From contig CM040088.1 in NCBI GenBank assembly GCA_022496805.1, forward strand, positions 2,852,001-2,916,000: 64,000 nucleotides of DNA, in the 5' to 3' direction. Positions within the stretch are counted from its first letter, which is position 1, and each line of letters begins with the position of its first letter. The notes below the pieces were generated by a model. It was not told where the DNA came from, did not search any database, and saw only the letters and a program-made list of their open reading frames with translations. The stretch comes from Pohlia nutans. Taxonomy: Eukaryota > Streptophyta > Bryopsida > Bryales > Mniaceae. The translations under genes were made by a program, and so were the position numbers. Shown in pieces: positions 24,465 through 36,748 of this stretch.

Positions 24465-25280
24465 ATACTACTTGTTTCATTGAAAGTGCTCAATCAATCC
24501 ATGTGCTAATGCATTATTTTCCACAAAATCACTAAAATGCATTGATTTTGTATTATTATAAAAATGTTTTCTTGAGATCCAAATATGGTTTTGTAGTTTT
24601 CAAAGGATTAAATTAAAAATCATGTAAAATTTATGTTTTATATCATCTACAAAATACAAAATTAAAACATATAAAGTATTAAAGAATATGTAATAATTTG
24701 TACTCAAAGGTCGCTCTCTATATATAGTTGACAAATAAATGTGTATATCAAATTATTTTGCCTTAAGGGGGGTTGGACATCAACTAAAGGTTGATGGAGT
24801 AGCAAGTGGTACCGTCACCAAGCACTATGACACTTATAGGTTTACTTGTAAGAAATCATCAGATTAAATAACACCAAATTTATATGTCTAAAACTTAAAT
24901 TTCTTAAATAATGTATAGTACGACAAAACTTACCACAATAGCAAACATATGGTAGTAGCTTAATGACTTGCTTCATTAGCGGCAAGCAAATTCAACATGT
25001 AATATATATTGTAAGTAAAAATACAATATAATCAAATCGAACTTCTAATACCTCTAGGCTCTAACTATCACTATAACATTTTAGAAAGGTGTTATAGAGA
25101 TTTTTTCAACAAGAGTCTCTAAAAGCTCAAAATTCTTGAATTGAATAAGAACAATGCTATTGTAGAGGAATCATTTCCTACAATAACATTGCAAAAAAGG
25201 AACGTTGTCAAATCACCTCAAGAATTTTATGTCACCCTAAGTTGAAATATAATAAGGTTCATGCACCTAATTTTGATTCT
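24465..25280. other. AT-rich intergenic DNA
   Basis: Follows the signal-peptide ORF. Only a 41-codon frame at about 24740-24868 stands out. Confidence 0.4.
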
Positions 25281-25284
25281 TTAA

Positions 25285-25851
25285 CCCTTAACTGCCCAAC
25301 CATGCATATTTTGCATGATGTACAGAATCAAACTCCGATTTCTCATCCATCGTGCACTTTTTGCAATGTGAATTTTTTAGTGAATTTTTTATGGGAAGTT
25401 AGCTCCGTGCATGTGTGATCCAATTAGAAAGGGGATGATTTGTGAAACTTTATGCCTCATTTTATGTTGTATTGTTTCACCAAAAATTTTGAAGATTTTA
25501 GTCTAAAAGTGCTCTTGAAAAAAACAACTCATCAAATTAAACAACAAAAAAAATTCCAAAAATCACTACACTTAGATTATTACATTTTAACCCATCACAA
25601 CAAATTTCATCCACAAATTGTCAATATCTCATTTATAATCAAATTACAAAATAATTTTGAATTTTATATTCCAAAATTTATAAAAAATATTGGTGAAAGC
25701 AATCGCAGATCTAACCATATGGATAGAATCTAAAATTTATAGTGTACAACTTTTATTCATACATCAAGTTCAAAATATCCATCTTAGTTGCATTTTATGA
25801 TTCATCTTTTCAAAACTGCCCAAACTAGAAAATGATGAGGACGTTTAGGGG
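25285..25851 (+). mobile_element. piggyBac-like MITE, family C copy 2
   Basis: 567 bp between TTAA 25281-25284 and 25852-25855; left end CCCTTAACTGCCC, right end GACGTTTAGGGG. The left palindrome is altered here to ATGCATATTTTGCAT. Confidence 0.87.
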
Positions 25852-25855
25852 TTAA

Positions 25856-26943
25856 GCAAACTAAGTATGGTTCCTATCATTAAGTTTCATTACAGAGATT
25901 TTGATGTCTCCAAGAGGCCGTGAGTTTAGCCAACATCCTCATGCACAAAAATGAATAAGAAAAAATAATCCGGGAAAAAAAAAACAACAAAAGTATTAAA
26001 ATATATTTTTAAAATATATTTAAAACATTTAAACCATTATTAAATATATATTTTTTGAAACTATTATTGAAAAATATTTGAAACTAATAAATCCAAATTT
26101 GATATGGTCTTGCCAGATTTTTATTTATTTTTATATTATTAATAATTGTTTTGCATGGCATCTTCGACAAATTTCGCAGCCTTTTGGAGGCCTCAAAATG
26201 TTTGTAATGGATATAATTTTTAATTGGTCTTGTTAGCAATTGAGAAGGGACTCAAATGCATTTTAACATATTTCATTTAGATAACATATGAATAAATTGA
26301 GAGGGTAGGACAATGGAACATGTTAAGATTTTGATCCTCAATATTTTGCACATTTTCTTCACAAAATGAAACAATTAAACACATTACCCAGTATAACATT
26401 TTGAGAGGGATTTCAAACGGAAATTGGGCTCATGTTTTTCAATTCTAAGTGGTTTGTGCCCTATGAATAACGTACCAATTGGATGGTTAGGCAAGCAGCT
26501 CAAAGCTAGTAATCTTTGATTTGTTGGGCTCTCAAGGAGTATTCACTTAGAATGAGATTTTGTACACATAGATAAATTGGATGTAGAAACTTTCTACAAT
26601 TGTTTACAAGTTCATTCCATAATATTTTTTTTCAAAGTGGTGAAGTACTATATGATGAAGGAAGAAGAGGCAACAAGGGTCAATCTTGCTATCTATGTCT
26701 TTGTCGCATAACTAGATGAAGCAATCCCAACAAAATCTTTAATTACTATTGGACTCAAATTTTAGCAAGAAAATTGAGGATACCAATCACTGGTGGGAAT
26801 GCCCCAAATCACAAGCCCAATGAACCAAGGTGGAGTTAGAAACTAGTCACCTAGTGACCGGTTCTTGCATCCTTTTGTCCAGGGCTGTGTAAGTGTAGTT
26901 CCAAAAGGCAACGAGGCTCCGTGGAAGAATTATGCCCAGATTT
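25856..26943. other. Intergenic DNA
   Basis: Mostly AT-rich; 26907-26931 repeats part of the EMC5 leader. No gene. Confidence 0.45.
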
Positions 26944-27389
26944 AGTGAGCAAATGCCTCGGGGAGTTCACTCAATGCATTTTATGTGTATCACGTGCGAA
27001 CAAATCTTTGACCCTCTATATTACATTGTAAATAATCAATCAAACAACTTGAAAAAATTATAGGATGTTTCTTTATGTTGAAAGTTTATATTGTGAATTT
27101 TTGGAAATTTTCTTTATTCAAATTAATTTCTTACAAATTTTCGAAGTAAATAAATACACTATACAACTAATTTTTGTATTTTAGAACTAGTTTCAATTGT
27201 GTTTTTAATTGGTTTTGAATTCAATTTGAATAAGAGTTTTCTAAAATAAAAGATACAATGATTATGTGACCACGCTCAAAAATTTGGAGCATAATCAAAC
27301 TTTATAAAAAAGTATATAGGGGTTGAAAATCACTTGTTCGCACGTTTTTACGTAATATTTGGAAGTGACCTCCCCGAGGCAAATGCACT
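26944..27389. mobile_element. 446-bp element with about 60-bp inverted ends
   Basis: Left end AGTGAGCAAATGCCTCGGGG, right end complement of AGTGCATTTGCCTCGGGGAG; both arms continue to a shared CACGTGCGAACAA or ACGTGCGAACAA block. A lone AGTGACCTCCCCGG at about 48893 resembles one end. Target duplication is not clear. Confidence 0.7.
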
Positions 27390-27800
27390 GATGTGTATTG
27401 GCTATTGCTGATAAAAACGTTGGCCCCCAAAAAAGTTTGGTCGACACTCATCCAGGTAGCTTCGTCAATTCCATAAGTCTAAAAAAAACTTCCGCCATGA
27501 TCCTAAACCCTATGGGCTTTGCAAATTCGAGCCCAATTCTACTTCCACCTCTAGTAAAAAACAAAAAAAAACCTCTACTTCCACACAATAATTGGCCATA
27601 ACGTACATGAACGTATGTATTTTGTAAGTCTCCAAATCTTGTTTCCAATGGGCAATGATATACGGGGTTACATGCTTCAACATATGTTTGAGATCAACTT
27701 ATAGTTAGATTTACTATTGCTATTATAAAAATTTATGAATAAGACTATAAATTGAAAATTAAAACTTTGTAATCCCTACAAGACCACAAGGACGCATTAT

Positions 27801-28227
27801 GGGGCGGTTTACACTACGGACCAAGAACTCGTCCCATGCAACTCTAAAATCTGTGATTGGCCCAAAAAGAGCTCTTGGTCCCATTTGGCTTTACACTACC
27901 TTGAAAAAAGGAGAATGACCACTAACTTTGAGGTCCCCAAAAATGCTAAAATTTCCCAAATGGATAATGTTTTCATGGTCTCCTTGATTATAGTTGAGTC
28001 GAAGCAAATGCCTGGTCTAAATGAGAGAATGATGAGGATAAAAGAGAGAATGATGAGCTTAAACTTGTCCCGGTCTAAATCCACTTTACACTACAAAGAG
28101 TGACCAAGTCATTTAAAATTGCATTTTTGATTTTTCATGGTCACGGCTCTTGACCAAGAGCCATGACCATGAAAATGATTTAATTTTCTTGGTCATGGCT
28201 CTTGGTCCATAGTGTAAACCGCCCCTA
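27801..28227 (-). mobile_element. Inverted-repeat DNA transposon H copy 2, uninterrupted
   Basis: 427 bp, termini GGGGCGGTTTACACTACGGA and GTGTAAACCGCCCC, flanked by TAT on both sides. It is the reverse complement of H1 and holds the unfilled TTAA (28059-28062) where E1 sits in H1. Confidence 0.88.
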
Positions 28228-28349
28228 TGTTCAATAATGATTTCATTACTTTAGTAACTTATTTGGATTCCATAATTTTGACTCAACGTTAACTAGAGAA
28301 TTGTAAATGCTCGATATGAGAATACAAAATCCTTCAAGATGTCCATTAA

Positions 28350-29152
28350 CCCTTTAGTGCCTAGGGTACTGTAGCAGACAGCTCTGGATTTCAGTGGGTT
28401 TTTCCACTGTGGTTGAGACTACCAAAAATAGAATAGATTAAATTAGAAAGTAACCGTATAATTCTATTCTCAACTCGAGAGCACACATTTTATTAAAATT
28501 TGAGAATCATCCGATGGTGGGATCGGAAGATTATAGTATGTATTTGAACTATATAATGCACGCTCAAAAACGAGATTTTGGGGGGTGTGTGACTTCAAAG
28601 TTAAATAGAATTTGAGGTAAATTTTCAAAAATAAAATCAAAGAAGTTCAGCTATGCCCTATGTCAACACCTCTCCGTTGCAATCTTTCATATCAAAAATA
28701 GACTCACACATAATTATTGTGAGATTTATAAGTGAAAGTGACTTGTCCATGTACGGTTTAGGACAAAATTTTATACGTTGAAAATTGATAGGAGTGGGTA
28801 CATTAGTCAAGATCGGATTACACACACTAATGGAAGATGAAGAAGAGAACACAATCCAAAAAAATAAAACAAGATAACAAAATTCCAAACACAAGAAATA
28901 CTACACAATACATATGTTGTATTTGTAAGTATTTACTGTATTTTCAAGTATTTGCATTATTTTTGCGGTCTGTTGATAGGTATTTTGATAGTTGTACAAT
29001 TCCAAATTGAAAATTTCTTTTTTTGGAAGGTGCGTAATGTATGTGCGCAAATCTGAACTTCAAAACTGAAGTTCCAATTCTTCACGGATTCTCTGCTATT
29101 TGCATTTCGGACGTTGTAGTGACCATAATGTGGTTTGCTAGGCACTAAAGGG
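28350..29152 (+). mobile_element. piggyBac-like MITE, family E copy 2
   Basis: 803 bp, TTAA at both ends (28346-28349, 29153-29156), termini CCCTTTAGTGCC and GGCACTAAAGGG. Very similar to copy 1 along its whole length and in the same orientation. Confidence 0.88.
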
Positions 29153-29156
29153 TTAA

Positions 29157-30483
29157 TGTTGCTCAATTCTTTGGGAAAAAATTAAAATGTCAACGTAGGT
29201 GAATTTGGAACATGGTAGTTAAGGAGGTTGATGCCTTGAATAGCGTTTTCACACTAGGGCGTCATATTTGTCAAAAAATAGTGTTTAAATATTAAAAACA
29301 TTTGCTATTATTGCGTCATTAACACTATATAATAATTACATCATTTTTTTAAATATATTCAAAATGAAATATTTTCAAAATATTTGGAATCTTTTCTACA
29401 TATTTTAAAATTATTTTGGAATATTTTAAAATATTTTTGAAATATTTGCACATTTTATGCAATGTATCAATTAATAACTATCACAATCATCGGCTCACGT
29501 AGTCACCAACAAGTCACTTCACCTAAACATAAATATTTTGGAATCAATAATTGTTGTTGTGATTAGTTTCATAACACCATTTTTTGTAAAAACCTGGATA
29601 CAATACATGTTTGTATGGCCATGAAATTTCAAATGCTAATCATGGTTTTAAAATTTATAAGAATGTTTGCAGTGAATGACCTCTTGATTTTGCTCAAAAA
29701 ATTCAGAAAATAACTCATAATCAAACTTTATAACCATGTAATCTACACTATAGATTGTCTTGAAAACTGATAATTATACATTCTCACCTCTAAGTCCTCT
29801 TTGAGCTTCAACGGTGAAATTTTTTACATTAACACCAATTGAGATATATAAGTGCCTTCTTGAAAGCATTACGAGAACTTATAAAATTATAGAGATGAGC
29901 ATGGCCTTTTAGGTATTATATGACTATCATCTTAAGAATTGAAAATTATATTGATTTTTTTTCAAATTATTTATAAATATAAAACCCTACATATGGCTAT
30001 TTTCAATGCATATCTATGCATGTAAAATATTCATGGGATTAATTTACGTAGTTTGTTTTTTAAGGCCATGTTTTGAATTACAAAAAGATACGTTTTTAAA
30101 TTTTTTTATCTTGACATGTTTTCATTCCAATGTTTATAGATTATTAATAAAATACATTGTTTGTCCAAAAAATATACTATTAAATGGTTTAGGGTTAAGA
30201 AGACACTTAATGAATACCATTTTCTGTAGTACCTTGGCAACTTTGACAATAATTATATTATTTTGAAAATTTTGAAAATTTTGGAAATTAAAATATTTTA
30301 GAATATTTGTTGTATAGAAAAATAATAATATGAAGAAATATTCACTACATTTTGAAAAGTTGAAATCTATTTTTTGAGACTAATTAATAATTTGATGTGA
30401 AAGTGTTGAAGCTGCCGTAGTACTACAATATTCTATTATATTTTTTGAAAATAAAATTAACATATACAATAGATATTACCGGC
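29157..30483. other. AT-rich intergenic DNA
   Basis: Many A/T runs; open frames are short and without features. No gene seen. Confidence 0.5.
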
Positions 30484-30486
30484 ATC

Positions 30487-30606
30487 CACTAGTTGAAAAG
30501 GTGGCGCTCCCCAAGAAGATGCCCAGACAAAATCTCTGTGCATGCGTGGAATTGGGTATCACTTGCATGGGCATCTCCCTCGACAGTGCCACCTTTTCTA
30601 CTAGTA
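30487..30606. mobile_element. 120-bp CACTA-like MITE
   Basis: Ends CACTAGTTGAAAAGGTGGC and GCCACCTTTTCTACTAGTA, with ATC at both flanks (30484-30486, 30607-30609). CACTA start and 3-bp duplication fit the CACTA superfamily. It ends about 525 bp before the EMC5 ATG. Confidence 0.65.
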
Positions 30607-30609
30607 ATC

Positions 30610-31132
30610 GCAAATTTGCAAAAAGAAAATTAAATACTTCCTCGAAATTCAAATAACAACCATAACATTCAGTAGCCTTCGAGAAGGGTGCCTTTTTGTT
30701 TCATCCACCTTTATTTATGGAGTGACCAATGATTTGTAATTGAATGGGCTATTGGATCAAATAAATAATTATAGAAAACTGTTGAATTGTAATTGAGAAG
30801 TGCTTTCGATTACTGTTCACCATGGTTGATTGCTCTTGCTTAATGCCACCTGCCCCCATAGCTACTGATGTGATGTGGAATATCCCACATCATTATGTTG
30901 GGAGAAGGCAGCAGTCAGAGAGGCTACTAATGTTATGACTTACCTCGACTGTTCTGTTCCGCTGCTAGTGTGAACGCAAGCGTTTGTTTTCGTGCTTTTT
31001 GTTTTCGTTTCCACGAGGCAGCGAGGCTCCGTGGAAGCATTCGAAGCTCCGTTGCCTTGAGCTCCGGTGCTGTTGCATCCCGTACTCACATTTCGTTCGT
31101 TTGCAGCGCCTCCGCAATCCGCATCGTGCACC
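30610..31132 (+). promoter_or_regulatory. EMC5 promoter and 5' leader
   Basis: AT-rich to about 30800, then increasingly GC-rich up to the ATG. It contains a solitary ACATTCAGTAGCCTTC end (about 30665-30682) matching the termini of the 14.07-15.18 kb foldback element. The segment 31017-31041 in the leader is repeated (23 of 25) at 26907-26931. Confidence 0.45.
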
Positions 31133-33143
31133 ATGGCCACCACGGTACCTGTTAACCTCTCTCTCCCCTGCTCATAGCATTTTTCACCTCCGAATTTGAC
31201 CGCCATTTCCGATTTCTGTCGTCGTGTTTCTCGCCCCGTCTCAGTCAGGGCGGCACTTGTTTTCTCCTTTTAGGGTTCGGTTATGGGATTGCGTCGTCTG
31301 TTGGCTTTGAATAGAACCGTTTGGAGGTTGTGTTTCAGAGGGTTTTTGTGTTCGTGATTTTCAGTGCAATAGGGTTTCTGACTGGGGAAGTAATCAGGTG
31401 TCGATCATGTTGAAAGTAGGTTTAGATTTCTTGAACCTCGGTGTAGTCGTGATACGGCACTTTCTTGTTTCTTGGAAAGGTGTAGCGAAATTTTCTGAAT
31501 GTTTTCATCATTCGCAGGGACGGGTCGACTTCGTCATTGGAGTCATGGGCGCACTATTGCTGGCGCATGGTGCTTTTTCTACTATACAATGTACGTGCCG
31601 GTTTCTCTTTGTTAACCTTGATGCCTTCATCCTTTTTTAGCAGTTGGAGAGGTTCATTGAGGTATTCGTTCTCACAGAGGAGGGAGGGGTGGAGATGTAG
31701 AATAGCGGACCTCAGTGTGATCGACCCCTGGGGGATTATAAACCTTAAATTTTTATTCGATCTGAAGCAAGAACGTTCAACAGAGCCTACGCCCCTTATC
31801 AGAAACCTGCTCCTTAGGGTTTGCAATTTCCGAAGGTCCGGTATTCTACATGCTAGCTGGAGAGAGAGGAGATCTACGCAATTGAAAGTGATGAGCTATG
31901 TAGATGTATTGTTCTATCTTTGGTCTTTGAGAATTAGGGTTTCTGTTGAGTTAGTGAATATGGGATCAACTACTTCCAGATTACTTAAATGTGTTCTCTT
32001 TGGAAACCATCCTGAGAGAAATAGAGAGATTTTCTTAGAAAAAAATGGTGTTTTTGCAGATAGGGGTGCCTTGAAGATCAGAGAAGAAGATTTCACGTAT
32101 CCACCTGCGCAGGTAGGAGAAATTTTGAAGAGTTTGGCTTCTGTAGGCTTATGGGGGTTTGAGAGTCTTTGTATTTTCTAGTTTCAAACCCTAACGATTT
32201 TAACCCTTCTCCTATTTCGAAGACTTGCAATGATCCCTCCTAAAATGCAACTTCTAAGAACACTTCGTAGTCTTTGTATGGATAAAATTTGTAGGTTTTG
32301 AATTTTGAATTATATCCATCCAATCTACTATTGTTATCACTAGTATTTTAAAGAAAGATTCCAAGGGGGAAATCTCAGTTCCTCTACAAATGCCTCTCTT
32401 TTGACCTGGCTCCCATGGGGTATCGGCACGTACCGGGAAAGAATGAGACTTTTGAGCCCCTTGATTCCCTTGAACCTAACCACTTACAGACCAATTGTTG
32501 TGCACGAGCTCATGCTCTGGTGCTGGAAGTATTCAAACAAGTGCAAGAATTATGTGTCTTTTCAAATAGAAATATGGGTCACCTTTTGGAATCGCCGGAT
32601 TTGGGATGATTTACCCGGGATTGGCAGTAACCTGGTCACCACTGACGTGTTCTGATGAGGGTGTCGTGTTGTTGTGCTCTTCAGGTACTTATCGAGGTTG
32701 GGTTAAGTTTGGTGCTATGTTTGTGGGCTGCACTTAAAGTTCCTGGCTCTTTTCTCCCGATTTTACCAGACGCAAAAGAGAACAGGTTAGTGTTTTGGAA
32801 GTCCTACCTTTTTCTTAAAGAATGTGAGCTCTGTGAAGGTAAATATCTGCTTCGAAGAAGTACAAACTTAGTGGATTCAGGTTTATTTTTTATGAGAATA
32901 ATCCAAGAGGGAGGATTTGGTGGAACGAGGGGTGTTTTGGAGTACATATTTTCATCTGAAGTATACTCTGTCCATGAGCATAATTCTTATGTTTAATCAT
33001 GCACCAATGATTTATTGACTAACAACAACAAACAAATTTGTGCTTGCAGGGTGACGAAGCTTTCTGCAAATTCAGATTTCATGATCTTCAATCACCGCGG
33101 GAAAATATTCTTACCTGAACTCCTAGAAGCTAAATTTTCATGA
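31133..33143 (+). CDS. EMC5: ER membrane protein complex subunit 5 (EMC5/MMGT), complete, 5 exons
   Basis: Small two-helix subunit of the ER membrane protein complex, which inserts tail-anchored and multipass proteins; also called membrane magnesium transporter 1. Exons: 31133-31144, 31518-31590, 32060-32112, 32685-32785, 33050-33143. They join in frame to 110 codons plus stop. Family landmarks in order: VIGVMGALLLAHGAFSTIQY (TM1, about residues 10-29), RGALKI, a second hydrophobic segment with LCLWAALKVPG (57-67), and the C-terminal signature NSDFMIFNHRG (87-97). Exon 1 encodes only MATT; its ATG lies in the context CACCATGG and joins exon 2 in phase, placing the start where other plant EMC5 proteins begin. 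All introns are GT-AG. An unspliced 214-codon frame over intron 2 is an artefact. Most like plant EMC5; confident because five separate segments match in order. Confidence 0.93.
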
Positions 33144-33736
33144 GCGGTATGCTCTTTTGAGCAGGATATATATTACGGCACGGTCTTTGATTGGCAGCTT
33201 CTGAACCTCATTGCCGCCTGTAGTCGTGACCTCGATGATAGACACAAGTGCTGGAACATGGCTGAAATCTTGATGGAGCATTCTTCCTGAAAGGGCTTTT
33301 GCATTGGGAAGTAAGAATTTGAATAGCTTTGTGTTATGGAGGAGGAAGTTGGATTCTGAGCACGTCATTTATATGATATGAAGCCAAGACTTGGGGTGCT
33401 GCCCAAGCGGTTTCTTCTCACACGAGGAGAAGCAATCTAGGACAGTTTTCTTTTCTGAGGATGTGTGCAATCCTTGCTGTTATTGATTATTTGTGCATTT
33501 CTTTTGTCATCATATGTGAAAAGAATTGGGATTTTCTGTCCGCTTGATCAGTAGGTTATATGGATTGGCAATCCAGATGATGATGTGTTCAACCCACCCA
33601 TGACATTCAAGCTCGTTCTAGGAAATAGTTCTAGGAAATTGTGATGCTATATGATTTTGTGTCTGCTACAGGTGCTCGTAACAAGGTATAACTTATCTCA
33701 AGAGTAGTTTGTAGGTTATATCTTGTTTGTTTGCAC
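33144..33736 (+). other. EMC5 3' flank
   Basis: Probable 3' UTR and terminator region after the EMC5 stop. Composition is intermediate, with no recognised ORF. It ends where MITE A2 begins. Confidence 0.45.
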
Positions 33737-33740
33737 TTAA

Positions 33741-34321
33741 CCCCTAAACGTCACAGCGTCCAGTTTCTGGACGACTAACAGATTCGAATCCACCCTACGT
33801 TCTCATCAATGCTTGGATGAAAGTCATATAATTTTTTGAAGATACTTCACCAAGTTGATGTCCTATCTAATGGTTGGATTTAGTCATACTTGAGTACATA
33901 TTTTTCTAAAATTACAAATGTAAAAGTATGTCAAGTCGTTGACCAAGCCAAAATTGCATTGACTGTAGTTCAAAAGTGGCCTTGCAAAAATGAGGTCATA
34001 GGTTTAAAGAACACAAAAATATCAAAGAATTATCATGTTTAAGAGTATCTCGTTTCAAACTCATTTCCAACAAATTTTACTCAAAAAATATTAAAATTTT
34101 GTTTGTAATAAAATTTAGAAGGAATTTTTAATTTTAACTTTCAAATTTGATAATGAAATATTGGTGATAGTTTTAGTGAATCGAACCGTATGGATGGAAT
34201 CTAAAATTCAAAATCTAGAACTTTCATTTGTATATCAATTTCAAAATATTCTTCTAAATAGTAGTTTATGATGATTTTTCTCAAATTGTCAATTCCAGAG
34301 ACACCCTGGTACATTTAGGGG
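33741..34321 (+). mobile_element. piggyBac-like MITE, family A copy 2, intact
   Basis: 581 bp between TTAA 33737-33740 and 34322-34325; ends CCCCTAAACGTC and ACATTTAGGGG; subterminal GTCCAGTTTCTGGAC. It sits about 600 bp after the EMC5 stop. Confidence 0.9.
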
Positions 34322-34325
34322 TTAA

Positions 34326-34543
34326 AAGGCCCTTGGGGTCCCTCTCTACAACCTGTATTTAGCGTTATAATTGTTCAATTGTGATTTAATATATGAATTG
34401 TGATACGTTGTAATATACATTATCCTGATTATTAATTTTAATTTGTATTGAAAAGTGTTTGGTCATTGTTATTTTGATGAAATACCATCGAATACAAAAT
34501 ATACTAAACAGCCGCAAAGGGCTTTCGGGTCTTTCAAGGGTTA
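34326..34543 (+). mobile_element. Fragment ending in a piggyBac-like terminus
   Basis: AT-rich tract directly after A2, ending GGGTCTTTCAAGGGTTAA (about 34526-34543). Only the right terminus looks like the TTAA families; the left end is not identifiable. Confidence 0.35.
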
Positions 34544-36103
34544 ATAGAGTGAAATAGTCCAAAGGTGTCCCTAAGTTTGTTCCTGAGACCTTTGCTAATT
34601 ACTCATAACACCGAGTTAGGACAAACGATAAGCATGGAGTATTTCTTGTACTTTGACATGTCAATTTTTTTTAGTGATGGAATGTTATTATATTGTTTTT
34701 ATTTTACTAAAGGTATGTTTTCATTTGGTATTAAAGGTGATGTTAGTGAGGGTTTTAGAATGAATTCAAGTACATTTTTGGACTAAATTCACTTTGTTGA
34801 AACCACTCCTAAGACCAAGTGCGAATATACTTCAATATGCCCCTACTTTGTGTGCATATTAAAACTATGATTGTGTGGTTAATCTTCACTAGACTTCATT
34901 TTGTTTTAATTAGTCATTATGTTTGAATGAAAACACTAATTTCATATTTTCATGTCACATGTTAAATGTGAGCCTTATTTTTTTTACAGATTGCGCATGC
35001 ATCCATATAAAGATGATTCTAATGTAGGATTTCTCAAGCTAGACTGTTGCATTGCCAACCTAGTTTTTAAAATTCTTGGTAGAAAATTGAAATATTGTTA
35101 ATAAGTAAAAAATGTGTGTAAGAACTTGTAAGCAAGAGTTGTATTCAATCGGACATACTTGGGATCCCTCTCCATGATCTCCTGTACATCCATTACAGTA
35201 CTATGATTGTCATGACTATTTGAAGAAAATTCATATGAATAACAAATAACACAATATTAGTATATTATGTATTAATGTAAATACAAAGAATATTATAAAT
35301 GTAAATAACATAATATTATTACAAACATTGCAAACCACACTTAGAATTAGAGTAGTAGACACTAGTTTTCATGAACTGAATATAAACAAAATAAATTGGT
35401 TAGTAGAATGGTTGTTTATTACAATGATAGAATATTACATCGATTTCCAAATTCAATCTATGCTGGGAATTTGATAGTCCTTGGTTAACTTTATAATCTT
35501 CAAATTGTAATAAAATATTCAAATTTAAAAATCAAACTTTCAAATTAAAATATAAATTAAATTTGATATGCATCATCTTGTTAGTTCAATCCAAAAGACA
35601 TCATTGTGAAGGCCAATATAAACTTTTAGCCAAAAGTAGGCAAAAAATACCATAGTATCTTATTGCTATGCTATATTTTTTTGAGTTGAAACCCATGTAA
35701 ATTGAAAAAAAATAAAAATTTTAAAAATGATTTAATTCAATTAGCTCTACTACACATCAACCCCATTAACTTAGAAGAAGAGTGTCCATAATCTTAGCTA
35801 ACTATCTTATAAAACATCGAGGCCATCACTCTCAAATCTCCATTTCTTCTAGATTGAGTGTTATAGAGCACTAGCCTAAATTTTTGTCAATTTGCGTGCA
35901 AGTTCGACGTTCCCTTACAAAAAGCTCATTTTTGTCTTTGACACCTCAACTGAAACAATGGACTAGTAGTTCCATAAAATTGTAGGTGGAAAAGCCAAAA
36001 TAATTTGGCAAACTTTGAGCTCTCTAAATTCACTTGTAGTGTCAGGTGTGAAGGGTACCTTAACCCTCTCAAAGCTTTTGGGTTTCAAATTGACTTCCAA
36101 AAT
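34544..36103. other. AT-rich intergenic DNA
   Basis: No gene, repeat or promoter recognised. Confidence 0.5.
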
Positions 36104-36324
36104 CATTAGAAAAAATTTGAAGGCAAAAAAGGGCTGCAAGTTGGTACAGCAGTTGCATGCAAAAATATATTTATAAATAAATAAATAATCATAATAAAAT
36201 GAAAATAAAAAATAAAAAACTCAAATTTCAGCCACCTCAGATTTTATTTTTTATTTTTTATTTTTTTGCATGCAATTGCTAGACCAACTTGCATCCTTTT
36301 CTTGCTTTGAATATTTTTCTAATG
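36104..36324. repeat. Inverted repeat, 64-bp arms around an AT-rich core
   Basis: Left arm CATTAGAAAAAATTTGAAGG to GTTGCATGCAAAAA (36104-36167); right arm 36262-36324 is its imperfect complement. The core is A/T homopolymer-rich. It may be a MITE. Confidence 0.65.
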
Positions 36325-36748
36325 GATGTTTTTAGCAAAAAGTAAAATAAACATCTTTCCACCAAAACTTCCTGACTCATCTATAGGAAATTTTTATTTC
36401 TTAAAGTAGTCAATATTAAGTGAAATATACACACTTATAACTCCATATATCTTGAAGTCAACTAAACTTGTCTGCACACATGCCAATATTGACAAAAATG
36501 AACAAGCGGATAGACTTGTTAAAGTAGGCACCGAAAAATAATACAAATTCAATGTCAAACGATATAAATTCGCACACACTACACCATACTACTATCAAAA
36601 AGACTCTAGACCATAACCATCAAGAAGACTTAACAAAGCCCATGTTAGATGCCTTGAAACACACCACAAAATATGACTGAGATTTTCTTTAGAAATAATG
36701 ACACAACGTTCTTCCAACATCAGTAAATGGATAATGAACCCGATATAT

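Noticed and set aside
31537..32181. 214-codon plus-strand ORF, the longest in the window
   Set aside because: It runs through EMC5 exon 2 out of frame, all of intron 2 and exon 3. The EMC5 splice model explains the conserved parts, and the rest has no protein character.
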